Source of the DNA: Ophioderma brevispina
Taxonomy: Eukaryota; Echinodermata; Ophiuroidea; Amphilepidida; Ophiodermatidae
Assembly (NCBI GenBank): GCA_023653785.1
Contig: JAMKCH010088216.1
Span: forward strand, 1-64,000
Direction: 5' to 3'
Length of the DNA stretch: 64,000 bases
This document shows positions 37,033-49,539 of the stretch, in pieces; within the stretch, counting starts at the first letter, position 1, and every line of letters begins with the position of its first letter. Under the pieces are notes generated by a model that did not search any database, was not told the DNA's origin, and was given only the letters and a program-made list of their open reading frames with translations. The position numbers were made by a program, and so were the translations under genes.

Positions 37033-37184
37033 CTATTGTTAGAATGGCTGGCTCAGAGTAGACAACACCGCCTCCGTTGTGTACACGACATGTATATTGC
37101 CCCGAATCTTCGACGGTTAAGTTATGGATAAGGAGAGATTCATTATTTGCATTGGCTGACTCGATGATGTCGGAATTTCTAAAC
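37033..37184 (-). CDS. Second half of the Ig-like domain, CILP-like gene B
   Basis: A 152-base exon. The acceptor ATATCTTTTAG is followed by G, completing the Trp codon (YE-W), then FRNSDIIESANANN, LLIHNLTVEDSGQYTCRVHN and a G-strand ending ILTI, before donor GTAGGT (phase 1). DSGQYTC is the Ig F-strand signature. It aligns along its whole length with 7607-7761 of gene A and is one codon shorter. Confidence 0.92.
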
Positions 37185-37936
37185 CTAAAAGATATTTATA
37201 CATTGGAATCAAAACAAAATTACACTTGGCTTTTGTTTGAAAAAAAAAAAGGATTTTCAAAGTAGTATTTGATAGGGTTAGTTTAACCCTTTCACGCTTC
37301 GGGTTAAAAAAATCTTTGCAATCTCCAAAGTGTGTGTGTTTGTATGTGTGTGGGGAGGGGGTGTGGGTGGGTGTGTGGTTGGTCGACTGGGCAGAGCCAT
37401 TGTTATGTTGTCACGCAGTTGAAAGATTTCAGGTGCTATAACCTTCCCCATTGAGTTTATTTTTTCAAAACGTAAGCACAAAATACCTATCCTCGCTCAC
37501 AAAAAATAACTAACTCTTGAACTTCTATTGTGTTTGTACAATTAACGTTGATCGTATTTTTCATCATTTATTCGAAAAAGAAGAAAGTCGAATAAAAAGT
37601 CATCATGAAGAAAAGGTAATTCGGCAAGCTTTGACCTAACAACTTTCTGCAGAACCAAAATTCTTAACTTATTGCTTAACGCCATTTCTATCAATATACC
37701 GCATTTTCGGAAGAAAACAAAATCAATGGTATTCAACAACCTATATTATAGGTTTCCGAAGAAAGTATTCGTTATTGTATTGAGGTAAATCTGTGAAGCA
37801 GTTATTACTTTATTGGAATATAATCACTGCACATATGCATCGACTAAAAGACATACTATAAGACAAGTTACTATTCAAAGTAAATTACGTTGTATTGTTT
37901 TGGTCAAATTGAGTTAATTATGTAGTTTTAACGCAC
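37185..37936 (-). other. Intron inside the Ig domain of gene B
   Basis: Contains a GT-rich, G-rich low-complexity stretch (37329-37382). Nothing else was recognised. Confidence 0.6.
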
Positions 37937-38045
37937 CATTCGTATTTTGTAATTGGTGTGTTGCTCTCAGCAATACAGCAGAATTTTACACTCTCTCCAG
38001 TTTGTCTTATCTTGTCTTCTGGTTGACCGATTATAAAAGGAAGTT
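37937..38045 (-). CDS. First half of the Ig-like domain, CILP-like gene B
   Basis: A 109-base exon, identical in length and phase to 9756-9864 of gene A. The acceptor is CGTTATTTTCAG and the donor GTGCGT. It reads (E)LPFIIGQPEDKI, TGESVKFCCIAES and TKYEW. The adjacent FCC cysteines of the B strand are kept. Confidence 0.92.
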
Positions 38046-39326
38046 CTGAAAATAACGAAAATGCAAAGGAAATGCTAAAATAATTGACCTCTTTCCAATT
38101 AAATAATATCCCAGCAGCTTAAAGTACGTAAATATAATTTAATCGAATTTCTTATTTAATAAAATTAGACAAATAAATTGATAGTTACGTAAAAGTTTTA
38201 CAAATACCAACCATAGACCATAGTTGTTGCAATAAAATTAATTCAACTCGCGAATGAACTTTTGTATGCAAGTTGATTGACCCAATTGTCCATCAATTGC
38301 ACCTCATCAAAATTGAGAGTTTGGTATTAGGCTCATACTTTTCATATAACTATAAGCTACTATAGTGAGAAATGTTTCCTTTGAAAGGTCTCTAAACATG
38401 TAGACTACAACCGCACAGACTGTTCTATGGGCCATAGTGGATACATATTTTTGCTGCTAAATATTCAAACCTCTAAAGTAATTTAGCTCAGAATTTTGAA
38501 TCGGGTGCTTTGGTGATATTCCTTAAACGTGAAGTAGAAAAAGTGATACGAAAAAGTCGGATCAAAACTTGTTTAAATATCTGACAGTGCGTAGAGAGAC
38601 GACTGTTAGGATTGTAAGTTTTATTCGTAAATCACAATTTCTTACTAACACTGGGGTTGATGTCAATATTTCAATTTGTAATGTTTAAAATGTAACAAAA
38701 ATCTTTTCTGTTAAAAGAACAAGATATAAAAGAAAAACTATATCAATAGAGGAAGAACAAATAAAAAGATCAAGAAAGCAAGCAAGCAACAGGACGAAAT
38801 ATAGTGATCTGAATACAAAAATATTTGACCAAGGACGAAATTTATTTGCACATTGGTAGGCAATCGCTGCATTAGACAAAATTTAAGTATATAGGGACGA
38901 AATGAAATGACTATAGTTTGAATTTGAAATTCAAAATAAGAATATAATTGACCAAAGACGAAATTTCGTTTAACAATTATGGACGAATTTAAAATTAACG
39001 AGAAAATGAAATATAATGAAAAAAGTGCTAAATTAACTTGAAAACCTATACTATATGCTTGGATTTTTTATACCCTAAAAATAATTTTGCAGATTGTATA
39101 GCTTTTTTTGGGACAGTCGTATATGCGAAAACCCGATTTGTTAGAAAATTGACGTCACCACCCTTGGACAAGATCTCTGAATCAGCCTTTAAATGTAATC
39201 GAGATTTCACGTTGATTCGTTTTTTACGTGTTTTGTTTTACCTGATGATAAACACATGCAATACAAGTTTTTTGGCCCCTCAGTAATCAGGGTTGTTATA
39301 TAGAACAAATGTTTTAAAATAATCAC
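38046..39326 (-). other. Intron of gene B with recurring GGACGAAAT motif
   Basis: (G)GACGAAAT(T) recurs at about 38793, 38832, 38896, 38957 and 38983 in an A-rich stretch. No coding segment was recognised. Confidence 0.5.
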
Positions 39327-39600
39327 CTATTCTTTGTAGTCAACACTAGATATGATGAAGTCTATCAATGACCGTGGTTTTGCTTCAATTGTTGTAAACC
39401 TAGGTTTCCTGACAAGAATCGGCTTACTTGTAGCACAAACTCCCAAAAAAAAAACGGGGGGGGGGTATTTGAAACATCCTGTAGAATTTGTGATAGCGAG
39501 TGCTATGTAGGGTCGAGATGCGTAGGCTACGGTAGCGTGGCTAAGCGGTCGGTTGTTTTCATCTGTAACTAGCCCTTGCAAAATATCTTTTTAACTCGCA
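39327..39600 (-). CDS. Carboxypeptidase-regulatory-like exon of CILP-like gene B (damaged)
   Basis: Aligns with exon 10646-10930 of gene A: GLVTDENNRPLSHATVAYA, then NSTGCFKY and GVCATSKPILV-KP-F. Between FKY and GVCATS stands a homopolymer pair, A10 C G10 on the plus strand (39445-39465), which gene A lacks. The N-terminal CE is reached only by changing frame near 39585, and the 3' boundary (ATAG|GTGATT) is off frame relative to gene A. No good acceptor is visible, so the upstream edge is approximate. Either the exon is decaying or the assembly is poor here. Confidence 0.65.
39445..39465. repeat. A10-C-G10 homopolymer pair inside a coding exon
   Basis: Ten A, one C and ten G on the plus strand, inserted in an otherwise conserved beta-sandwich exon. 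Probably artefactual or a replication-slippage insertion. Confidence 0.8.
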
Positions 39601-39789
39601 GGCGTCAAAGTTTCGTTGAGATCTCCATACGGACAAATGTTAATCACGGTCTGGAAGTATTCATGGCAATAACCAACATAAAAATACCAAGAGGTAAACA
39701 TATCATGACAAGCTGTTTGTTGCATAACGATTTGCAACTGAGAGGTATCTGACAAATGACCCCCTATTTAAAACTTTTAAACGCATCTA

Positions 39790-40065
39790 AGTCTTATGGT
39801 TAGTATACGTAACAAGCAAGGCACCATTCATTTTTTCATGAAATTTCGATGCGGGTTGGGAGGCTTCCGGAGGGTGCAGGCTGGAGATGATCCGGTAGCG
39901 ATTTGTTTTTTTCGTAGTTAACTTGTATTTAAACTTGTTAACTTGTGAAATGGACACTATATCGGCTATTTCACTTTTAACAAAATTCAAACAATTGAGG
40001 GGAGTTCGAACCTGCGACAAGCATAGAATTCATTCTTAACCACTAGGCTAGCGATGGATTTGTTG
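39790..40065 (-). mobile_element. tRNA-derived SINE
   Basis: On the minus strand an A box, TAGCCTAGTGG (40040-40050), is followed after 27 bases by a B box, GGTTCGAACTC (40002-40012), the two internal RNA polymerase III promoter elements. The head does not fold as a complete tRNA with a 3' end, and AT-rich unique-looking sequence follows, so a SINE is likelier than a tRNA gene. The 3' boundary is approximate. Confidence 0.7.
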
Positions 40066-40941
40066 GCCGATGTTGGGATTTTAATTCAATATACACTTGC
40101 ATGGAATTTAAAAGGCAACTCTTGCCAATAGATAATGTACCAATAGAAACTCATCAATATCATCAATCTGTTGGTTTAAGTGAAATGTGTCTATGAAGAT
40201 ATGCTGTAATCAACTACGTGAAAGAAAATCGCGTCCCGTAGGGTCCGAAGTCGAGGGGCCAATCCAAATAATGTTTTGGAAGATTTCTTAATTTGCAGGG
40301 CAACATTTAATGTTACAAGGATAAACACAGCCTTGTGTAAGCCATTATTTAATCCACAAGCAGTCATTTTATCCAAATTCATGTCAAGTCCACGTTTTCT
40401 TTGAGGGCCCTGTATCCTGGTAACCAGTACCATCTGTCCCAGGGCCGGGTTTTCGGCAGCTAAACAGTCACCCCATCGGGCTTATACGAAATCCGATGTT
40501 TTTTAAATAAAAATTAAAAAACCCTGGTAGAACTAACGAAGATCTACCTGCAAGGGCAGTCTGCTCTGGAGAGAGACCGGCCATACAGCCATTGGAGTCA
40601 GGGGCATTTGGTCAATTATCTCTTGCCCCAATAAATCCTCACCCAGCCGTTATTGCCTGTTAATGTGAGTGAATCGGCCACCCCCGTTTAGCGGAAAAAA
40701 AACCCTGATTTAAAACTTTTAGTTTACTACTACTGCTAAAATGCTCATTTTGTCTCCTAATGGCATGTTATGTCATACAACATTTTAATCACTGTCTTTG
40801 TGAAAACAGAACACCTATATAGTTTTAGAAGCGGGCTTGGAAAGAGCCATTATGACTGTTTCTAGACCGACTCATCCTTTCCTTATAAATCAGGGGCGTG
40901 TTACTCTTAGCCACTTATACATGGGTCTTTATATGCATTTC

Positions 40942-41172
40942 CAATACACCAGTGGCGTAACCAGACCTTTTGCAAATGGGGGGGGGGGCTTAAGGGGTGC
41001 CAAGGCTTTTTTGAGGGGGCGAATTTGGGTCCTTCTCCATAGACACTGTTATACAAAGTCAGTTCATTGGGGGGGGGGGGGCTGGCGGGGGGGCAAGGGT
41101 TCTGTTTGGGGGGGGGGGCTTTGCGCCCCCCTGCCCCCCCCCCCCCCCGCTGGTTACGCCACTGAATACAAC
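40942..41172. mobile_element. hAT-type MITE, G-rich interior
   Basis: The element at 40950-41164 begins CAGTGGCGTAACCAG and ends CTGGTTACGCCACTG, an exact 15 bp inverted repeat. Flanks CAATACAC and AATACAAC fit an 8 bp target duplication with one indel. The interior is dominated by G and C runs up to about 14 bases. It is the same family as 24677-24895. Confidence 0.88.
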
Positions 41173-42034
41173 CTGAACCAAAATGGAATTTGATGAAAAT
41201 AGTGCGCGATTTGTTTACATTTTGGAAGAAATCGCTGATAGTGCTTTAGCCTTCACTTTGATTTACCCCGTCACGGTCAGATCTCGAGGGGGATGGCCAA
41301 TTTAATTTCCGGAAACTATGACTTGGTTCGAAAATGTCAGAGTGAAGGGCGGAGATCAGGGCTGATGTGCACATCCTGGAACTTCCAAACAGCACAAAAT
41401 TTTGTTGCTCGGTTCGTTTTCCCCACCGTCTTTTCATTATGTTCTGATACACAAGTGCATGTACGAGAAACGTTGTTTGTACTCCTCTGCCGCTAGGTAA
41501 AAGTCACAGTTGGACCAACTAACCAGGTGAGTCCAATCGGTTTTCCAAAAGGACCCTCTAGTTAGCCAACTTGTTTTCACATGTATTCATGAGAAAAGAG
41601 AGGATTGGAATATTTCTAATCCATTCTGGCAAGTATTGCAACAATCGAAAACTATTTACAATCTCAAATGGATAACCAGGAGTTCATTTATAGGAGTTCA
41701 CTTGTATAACAGTGGGAATACACCGATATGGTGGTACATCCAAACACAGATTCAAAATTCAATTACACATTGCAGTAATTAATTGCCAAAATTGTGTTTT
41801 GAAACAGAACGTAAAAATGGGGGTTTAAAATAAGGCGGATAGAAAGAGCTGGCGAACGATAACCTGCCGATCGTACACAGAGAGCTACAGACACCGACGA
41901 ACCGCAAAAACGCTTAATGCAATGTTAGGTTGTTAAGGTTTACTCAAATGTTTATGAAGAAAATCGAAATAAGGTAGTTGTATGAAACCGGAAATGAGGA
42001 TAACGTCAATGGAGAGTAGAGTCCTTCACCATGT

Positions 42035-42375
42035 TTTGACTACAAATTAAAGGTCCATGGCCCGATCGTAATAGCCTCGTTCCCCAGAACCCCAGCAGAT
42101 TTTACCGGAAGTGGTCAACATATGGTATCAGCGGAAGCCCCTTAATTTTCTCAATTACCCTGTGCAATCTTAGAGCCAAAGGATGTTTGGTTTGGAAGTT
42201 ATGAGCCAAAAATTGGGACCCCTTTTGGTCGACCAATATTAATTTTACACAGTACTTATGGGGCTTACAAAATCACGTTTTTAGCCTCTCACATATCAAA
42301 ACGGGTTGGAAAATATCGGCGCGAAACTTTACAGATGGGTTTTGGGAGTGAAGGCCCATATATCAAGATTGAAAA
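42035..42375. repeat. Dispersed repeat, copy 2 (inverted relative to 17405-17772)
   Basis: Begins TTAAAGGTCCATGGCCC at a TTAA (42047-42050) and matches the reverse complement of 17405-17772 through TTTGGAAGTTATGAGC and CGCGAAACTTTACA. Confidence 0.8.
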
Positions 42376-42715
42376 CTTAATATACTTAAATCGGGGCGCC
42401 ATAACCCCTTTTAACTGGCAAGAAAAAGATAAAGTGAAACTGAACACAAATGTTTTAATCACACGTTGAATTATGCTGTTTGTCTGGACATGATGAACCA
42501 ATATCCGACATTATTTACGATAACACCGTAATGATCATTTAAATTACATTGTGGATTTCGCAGAATGTTCTGATTTTTTAAGACCATTGTTTCCGTATTT
42601 TGAGTACATTTCTAGGTTCTGTGTCGATTTTTCTGGGTCTGTCGCAAGCGGCCATTTTTTTAATTACGGGCATATTTAGGGAATATGGCACTCACATCAA
42701 ACGTTTTTCGCAGTT

Positions 42716-45712
42716 TGAATTCAAAAGGGAAATTTTTAAAAAACAACGTTCAATACGTCATGTGTGGTTTTTAAAATCCATGGTACAATTTGCGTCAGAT
42801 TTTTTCTGCATGTGTTGTCTTGTAATACATTGGCCAGGTGTAGAAACTAAAAACTTGACAAAGGGGGTTCTCGAACCACAAAGTCCCCGAGCCCGTCGCT
42901 GTATTAAAGGAGGGAAAGTACAATAGCGTAAGACACAGGTAGGATTGTGATGATGAAATAAGGGATTTGAAACCACAGAGGCTCACACCATCGTAGTTCA
43001 AACTACACTGACCCCAGATGACCTTAAATCTTGGAATCAAATGTTGACTACACCCACTAAATTTCTGACAGACAACCGCTAATAGTTAGTTTGCATTTCG
43101 GTGACCGACTTGACCTTGAAATGACCTTCACAATTTGTGCTTCTGAATGTTGACCACATGAAGTTCTTGACCATTTGCAACCATTTGTAGTGATTTGACC
43201 TTGATTTGACCTGAAGACCTTGAAATGACCGTCACAAGTTCTGTTACTGAATGTTGACCACACCCACAAGTTTTTGTAAAGATTTAGATCTGGTTTGACC
43301 TTGGATTACACCCAGATGACCTTGAAAAAAAATTGGCATTAAAATGTGAATACGCCCACCAGTTCATTACCATACAACAATGTGTTAGTGATTGGACCTG
43401 GATGACCCCGCATGAACTTGAAATCGTACAGTGAGTGCAACAAAGTAGATACGACTTTGCTATCAGATTTAAAGGAGATGAGAAGCATTTGTGTTTTAAT
43501 GCTTTGTGACTTTGCAAATTTAAAATCATATTACACCGATAAAAATGTATTTTAAAATATCTTATAAATGATCTCAGTTCCCACTAAGTCGATCACCCCT
43601 AAGAAGAAGTAATTAGATAATTAAAATGGCTAACTACACACATATTTTCCCGTGTCGTGCAACAAAGTGTATCTACCAGTTACGACTTAGTTGCACGACA
43701 CGTGAAATTAATGTTGCGTAGATTAGTGACAACAACGTCGTATCCCACCTAATTAGCTAATAACTTGAAATAAATTGGCCTATATTGAAATCTATGTTAA
43801 ATTGGTATTCTTTACTGTTGTAAATTATTAAGTACTGAGGAAGTAATATTGAGTGAAAAAAGGTGTAACATTTTTGATTGTTTTTTAAGGTTTTTCGTGA
43901 CCGAAATAAGACTAAATTAGCATAAATTGAGTAAAAAAATGAAAAGTACTCTTGTAACAAAAATAGTTTTGGGAGCTTTTTTAATATCACTTTTTAAAAA
44001 CCATCGCTTAAAGAAAATAAATGTTAGTATCTACCACACATGATTTCCCGTGTCGTGGAACAGAGTCGTATCTACCAGTCGACTTTGTGCACGACACGGG
44101 GCAATTCTTTTTGAGTGAAACAAAGTCGTACATACACCAAAAGAGGTCTATTTCGCTTAATAACTCGTGCAATATAAATTGAGACTGTTCACCGAAATGT
44201 CTATAATTAGCGTAATCATCTACTTTTTTCATATTATACAAATAACTCAATTCGCCAAAAATGTCAGTTCGACTTTGTGCACTCACTGACGAAATGACCT
44301 TAACAAATTTCAGCAATGGAAAGCGTGTGACGCACCCACCAGTATACATATCCTACCACATGTTTAGTGATTTGAACTTGAAGACCCCACATACTTGAAA
44401 TACCTTCAATTTGTTTTGGACCGAATATTAAGCATATCCACCAAGTTCATCATCTTACCACAATGCACCAGCTTGACCGCACCCACCAAGTATCCGTATC
44501 TACCACATGTAGTTGATTTGAACTTGATGACCCCACATTACTTGAAATGACTTCAACTTTTTTGGCAACCGAATATTGAGCATACCACCAGTTTCAAACA
44601 TCTTACACACTGACCAGGTGTAAGCAATTTTGACACACATTGAACCTTGACCCATGCCACTGACACATCTCCGACAAAAACTATCCACAAACGCCTACTG
44701 AGCGGACATATATGATGCAGATAGACATCCATACTTGACTTATACATGTAATTAAAGATATCATGTGGCAAACAGGTTATAGCCTAATTACCCTATTGTG
44801 CACCAATTTGACCATATTTTTTTACATATTTGACTATTGAACATTAACATGTGACACCCTTGGATCCGAGCCACCGCCTAGTTGAAATACATCTAGTTGC
44901 GAAGATGGGCCACTTAATTTGCCTGTTTTTCGATCCAAAGATCGGTGGGACGCACACACACCAACACACCCACACAACACGGACGCCTAAGAAGTGCTAT
45001 AGTCCCCCTTCGCCACAAAAGGGGGCGGGGCCAAAAGGCCATTAGAATCATCTATGGTCAAACACTTCATAGGACAGGTCAGAAACTCAAAAATATTAGG
45101 TTAAACGACTTCGAAAACAAAAGCATTATGCGCTACTTGTATTATCTCTGAGGTCTTATTACGTGCATAGTTATAGCATTTATTATATTGAAGGTCAATA
45201 AGAGGGTCACCAATTGTACATTTATAAAAACAAAGGCGTCAAAAGTACCCCTAGTCATTTTTAAAGAACAGACCCTTAGGGTATAAGGGTAACGAAGAGC
45301 CCTGAGTCAATCGGTCAAACGTAATTCTTCTTGGGATTGCCTAATTTGGCACAAATACAGTCAAATGTGTGGCAAATTGTTTTGACCCACCTTGCATAGC
45401 AATGAGGAGAATCGTTATTTGAACTCTATGACCTTACAGTGACTTTGAAATCTAAGCCGTTAAACTTGGTAAACTTATCCTTGACCCGAGAACACATGCT
45501 GGTATTATATTCAGTGTTTTTTTTTTTAACTTAATTTCAAGATGTGGACCATATCTTTAAAGACAGTTACCTTCGGAAGTGTGTGGTAATGTTGACATTC
45601 TTCAGTGGCGATTGAACGTATAAAACGGGATGAAGAGGGACAAGACGAAAATGTAGATTAAAAAACAATGTTATTCTTTATAATTATTTTAATTTAGTTA
45701 ATATTGATGTGC
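42716..45712. repeat. Large tandem duplication, unit 1 (about 3.0 kb)
   Basis: Begins GAATTCAAAAGGGAAATTTTTA and CGTCATGTGTGGTTT, and ends at the start of an equivalent block at 45713. The two units lie head to tail in the same orientation and are similar throughout, with very many short indels. This unit is longer because it carries an inserted inverted-repeat element (43428-44289). Both units contain a degenerate minisatellite of about 110 bp period rich in TGACCTTGAAATGACC and CACCCACCAGTT. Confidence 0.9.
43428..44289. mobile_element. Inverted-repeat element inserted in unit 1 (about 860 bp)
   Basis: Left terminus CAGTGAGTGCAACAAAGT (from 43430), right terminus CGACTTTGTGCACTCACTG (to 44289), inverse of each other. 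Internal hairpins repeat the theme (GTGTCGTGCAACAAAGT..TTGCACGACAC near 43653-43702 and 44050-44096). Unit 2 lacks the whole insert at the matching point near 46430, where sequence runs straight through as an empty site. CAGTG..CACTG ends hint at hAT, but no clean target duplication was seen. Confidence 0.85.
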
Positions 45713-47700
45713 TTGAATTTTCCAGGGGAAATTTAAAAATACAACTTTCAATTACGTCATGTGTGGTTTAAACAACCCATCGTACATTTGCGATCATGTT
45801 TTTATTGCCTGATGGTTGTAAAAATGGGCCAGTGTGTAGAAAATAGAAAACTGACAAGGGGGTTCTCGAACCACTAAAGGTACCACCGCCCGTTCGATGT
45901 ATTAAAAGGAGGGAAACGTAACATATCGTAAAGATCACAGGTAGGATTGTGGCAATAGGGATTTGGCAAAAACCACAGAGATTCAAACCATAGTGTTGCA
46001 AATACCCTTGGATGACCCAGATGTCTTGAACTTCTGGAACAAAATGTGACACACCCACAACAGTTCATGACCATAAAACCGCTCATAGTTAGTGCGACTT
46101 TCCGTGACGACTTGACCTGAAATACCTTCACATTTTTGCTGGAATGTGACCACCAAACATGAAGTTTTGACCAATACAAGCATTTGTAGTGTTTGACCTT
46201 GATTGCCCTGGCAAGGCCCTTGAAATGACCGTCACAAGGGTCTGTACTGAACTGTTGACCACACTCACAAGTTTTTGTAGAGATTATAGATCATGGTTTG
46301 ACCTGGCTTACCCCCGATGACCTTGAAAAAAATTTGACATAAATGTTGACTACGCCCACCAGTTTCATTACCTTACCATACAACCATGTGTGTGATGACC
46401 TGGATGACCCCACATGACTGAAAGGACCTAAAAATGTCAGCATGAAAGCTGACCCGCAACAACCAAGTATCATCATCTACGCACATGTGTAGGATTTGAT
46501 GAATGCCCCACAGTACCTTGAAAGGACTTCAAATTTTTGGCACCGAATATTTAGCATACCCACCAACGTTCCTCATCCTACCACAATTGCAAAAGGTGTA
46601 ACAGCACATTTTTGACCACTATTTGACGTTGACCCATGCCACATGACACATCTCCGAACTCCATCCACAGGCATACTTGAGCGACATTATGGTGCACAGA
46701 TAGACATCCATACTTGCTTAAATAAAAGATATCGTTTGCAAGGTTATTAGCCCGATTGAACCTATTTTTGACCAACTTTGACCATATGGTTTTACAATAT
46801 TGGACCTTGACCTAACATGTGACCCATTTGATTCGAGGCACCGATAGTTGAGCGACATCTATGTTGCGAAGCTGGGCACGTCATTTGCTTCGATCCCCAA
46901 GATCATGTCGAGGGAAGCACATAAAACACACGACGCCTAGGCATTTCTGTAGTCCCCTTCGCCAACAAAGTTGGCGGGGGGGGGACCCAAATGATTAGAA
47001 TCATCTAGGGGGTCACAGTTCAAGACATAGACAGAAACTCAAAAAACTAGGTTAAAAGATTCCAAAAAGCACAATGCGCTACTTTGAATTATTTGAATTG
47101 TCTTATTACGTGCATAGTTATAGCATTTATTATATTGAAGGTCAATTGAGAGGTCCAAACAAGGAGTAACCTATTTATAAAAACAAAGGCGTCAAAAGTA
47201 CCCCTAGTCGTTTTTTTTAAAAAAGGAAGGACCTTAGGTTACAAGTTAACGAGAGCCCATGAGTCAATTCGGTCACAAAGTAATTCTTGAGCATGACCTA
47301 TTTGCACAATTAAGGTCAAAAGGGTAGGGAATTGTTTGGACACCTTGCATTAAATTCGGAAGAATCGTTATGTTGAATATTTGCATTGCTTACATTACCT
47401 TTGAATATATAATGCCCGTTAAAATTGGTAAATCATCTTGTTAGCCGAGAGAAAATTGCTGGTAGTCTATTCAGTTGTTTTTTAAAATAATTCAAGATGT
47501 GGACCAGATCTTCAAGCCATACCTTCGGAGAGTTGGTGTAATGTTGACATTCTTTCAATGGACGTATCTGATACGTATAAAACGAAGATGAAGAAAGCAA
47601 AAGAAGAAATATTTACATTTAAAAAAACATGTATAATGATTTAAACTTTTAATTTTTGTTAATATATTGATGTGTACGTAAGAATTCCACTTAATTTAAA
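45713..47700. repeat. Large tandem duplication, unit 2 (about 2.0 kb)
   Basis: Matches unit 1 from GAATTTTCCAGGGGAAATTT through GGGGGTTCTCGAACCAC, CTTATTACGTGCATAGTTATAG and GGCGTCAAAAGTACCCCTAG to the AT-rich end. It lacks the inserted element. A further partial unit start may follow at about 47690-47740. Confidence 0.9.
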
Positions 47701-47834
47701 AAAAAAATAACACAGTTCTTCGAACACGCAGTGTGTGCGTCGCATTGCGGTTTTGCGACTGGGGTCAGAGTAACTGGGATCATTATCTAAACGTTCCCTT
47801 ACCCAGCGGGGCATAGTCGTTTAGAGCGATTCGT

Positions 47835-48012
47835 CAAAACGACGTTGGCACGTCGAAAACACGGTCGGACGGTTTTTATAATTTTATAAAATTTACGTCG
47901 AAAATGCAAATTGATGAATCGACGTTTTAAGAACGACGTCAAATCGATTCGCATTTCGAAATTAATAGGGTGTAAATTTCTAAAACTTCGACGTCTTTTC
48001 GACGTTCCAGCG
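47835..48012. repeat. CGACGT/ACGTCG motif cluster
   Basis: ACGTCG or CGACGT occurs about eight times in 180 bases, often as AACGACGT or TTCGACGT, in both orientations and with irregular spacing. A smaller group lies at 58620-58650. Confidence 0.8.
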
Positions 48013-49539
48013 CGATTGGCCCATGGGTGTACTCAGGCTTCAAAAATGAAACCTCTCAACATCACTGAAGCTGAATCCTGCCTTGGGTTGGGAGAATTGG
48101 CTCCTAGATCAACAGCCAAAACGCTACCCTCACTTGGCAGTGATCGTCAGATTTTTATCTAGGGCGTTGGGGATATAGAGGTTGTTACGATACAACTTGT
48201 GAATGCCCAAGGTCAGAACTGTACCTTTAAACAAAAAATGCGGCCTGTGTACAAATGATCGGCTTGTGCCGAATACTACGGCGAGTCACGTAAATCAATG
48301 GGTAGGGAGAATTCAAGTCCGTGATCCCCGTATTGCAGAAACATAATCCATGGGATTATGCATGAACAAATGCAACCCGACCCGGGATCCTAAATAACGA
48401 GTCTAAGCATGTCAAGGTCGGGATCCCGGGTCCGGGGGAAAAGGGGATGCTATCGTCGACTCTACGAATTATGCAAAGAATTGGGCTGAGGGCCGCCTGG
48501 GATACAGGACTGCATGTACAGATTGCTGTATCATCAAAAAGGGAAGGGAGGGTAAGATTTTTTGTTCATATTTTGTAAATAGATTATGTGGTAGCATGAT
48601 ATAGGCCATTTCGAAGACAATGTTGAATAAAAGCCGCTGATGTAGCGAGGTGCATTGTCGTCCTCTTTAAACGGTAAATAATCGTCACAATTGAAAAACA
48701 CGTTAAAAAGACGTTATGAATACCAATCGATTGCTAATCGATGGCGGTAATATAATGTAGTTTCAATTGCTACGTGCTTCCGGGTCGTTTTCTCGGCTTT
48801 AAATGGTTTATGGTCTGTTAGCGGTGTGCCTTGGAAGTATTATAAATCTCCCTACATATCGTAAGGACGATTTTTTGGCGCGGAAATGTAGGGTTCTTGC
48901 ATGTAGGGCAGATTGATGGCATGCGGTAACAACTGGTTGCTATATCACACTTTGCTGACATTGATCGAAGTCTACTACCGCTGAGGTTAACTGATGCGCC
49001 CGTGCGCGCCCGCGAGTATTAGCACTAAGCCAAATAATTCTGAATTTTATATATAACATGAGTTTATTAATAGATGCACGGTAGACCTTTAGACATGTTA
49101 GAAAGCGAGCGCTTCAGACTGTCAAGTTGCAAAAGGCATGCAAGAATTCCATAAATTACCGTTGGAATCCCAAATGCCCAAATCCAAAGCAGATAGGGTC
49201 CAGGCCCCACTGAGTTACGTCGTAGTTGTTATTCTTCACTTGATTGCCCGTTTGGTCAAAAAAAAAGTTGTTTGCCGTAATCCGCTTTACGTGTTACACA
49301 ACAACAATGAACAAGCGTCTAAAATTAGGCTCTCTTGGCCGCCCTCCCTGAAGAAAATTATTGAATTCAAAATGGAAAAGTTTATACCCTTGACGACCTA
49401 AATATTAGTCATGCACTATTTTTTTTAGTAGTGCTAAAAAGTGTTTTAAATTAAAAAGAATGTTTTTTTAAAAGATTTTCGGATTCAATTTCATAATTGC
49501 AAATATTTCTACAACTTGAAAATTAGGACTTTTTAATTA

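Larger units (their letters stand above)
39601..42034 (-). other. Intron of gene B, proximal part
   Basis: Contains a tRNA-derived SINE (39790-40065), a hAT-type MITE (40942-41172) and G-rich runs within the latter. The remainder shows nothing recognisable. Confidence 0.45.

Noticed and set aside
40002..40050. Functional tRNA gene
   Set aside because: A and B boxes are present but no full cloverleaf could be formed and SINE-like sequence follows.
40191..40433. Minus-strand open frame considered as a LINE fragment
   Set aside because: The sequence after translation in all three frames lacked the conserved ORF2 tail motifs.
42716..47700. Protein-coding exons within the tandem duplication
   Set aside because: All open frames are short, differ between the two units and follow minisatellite periodicity.
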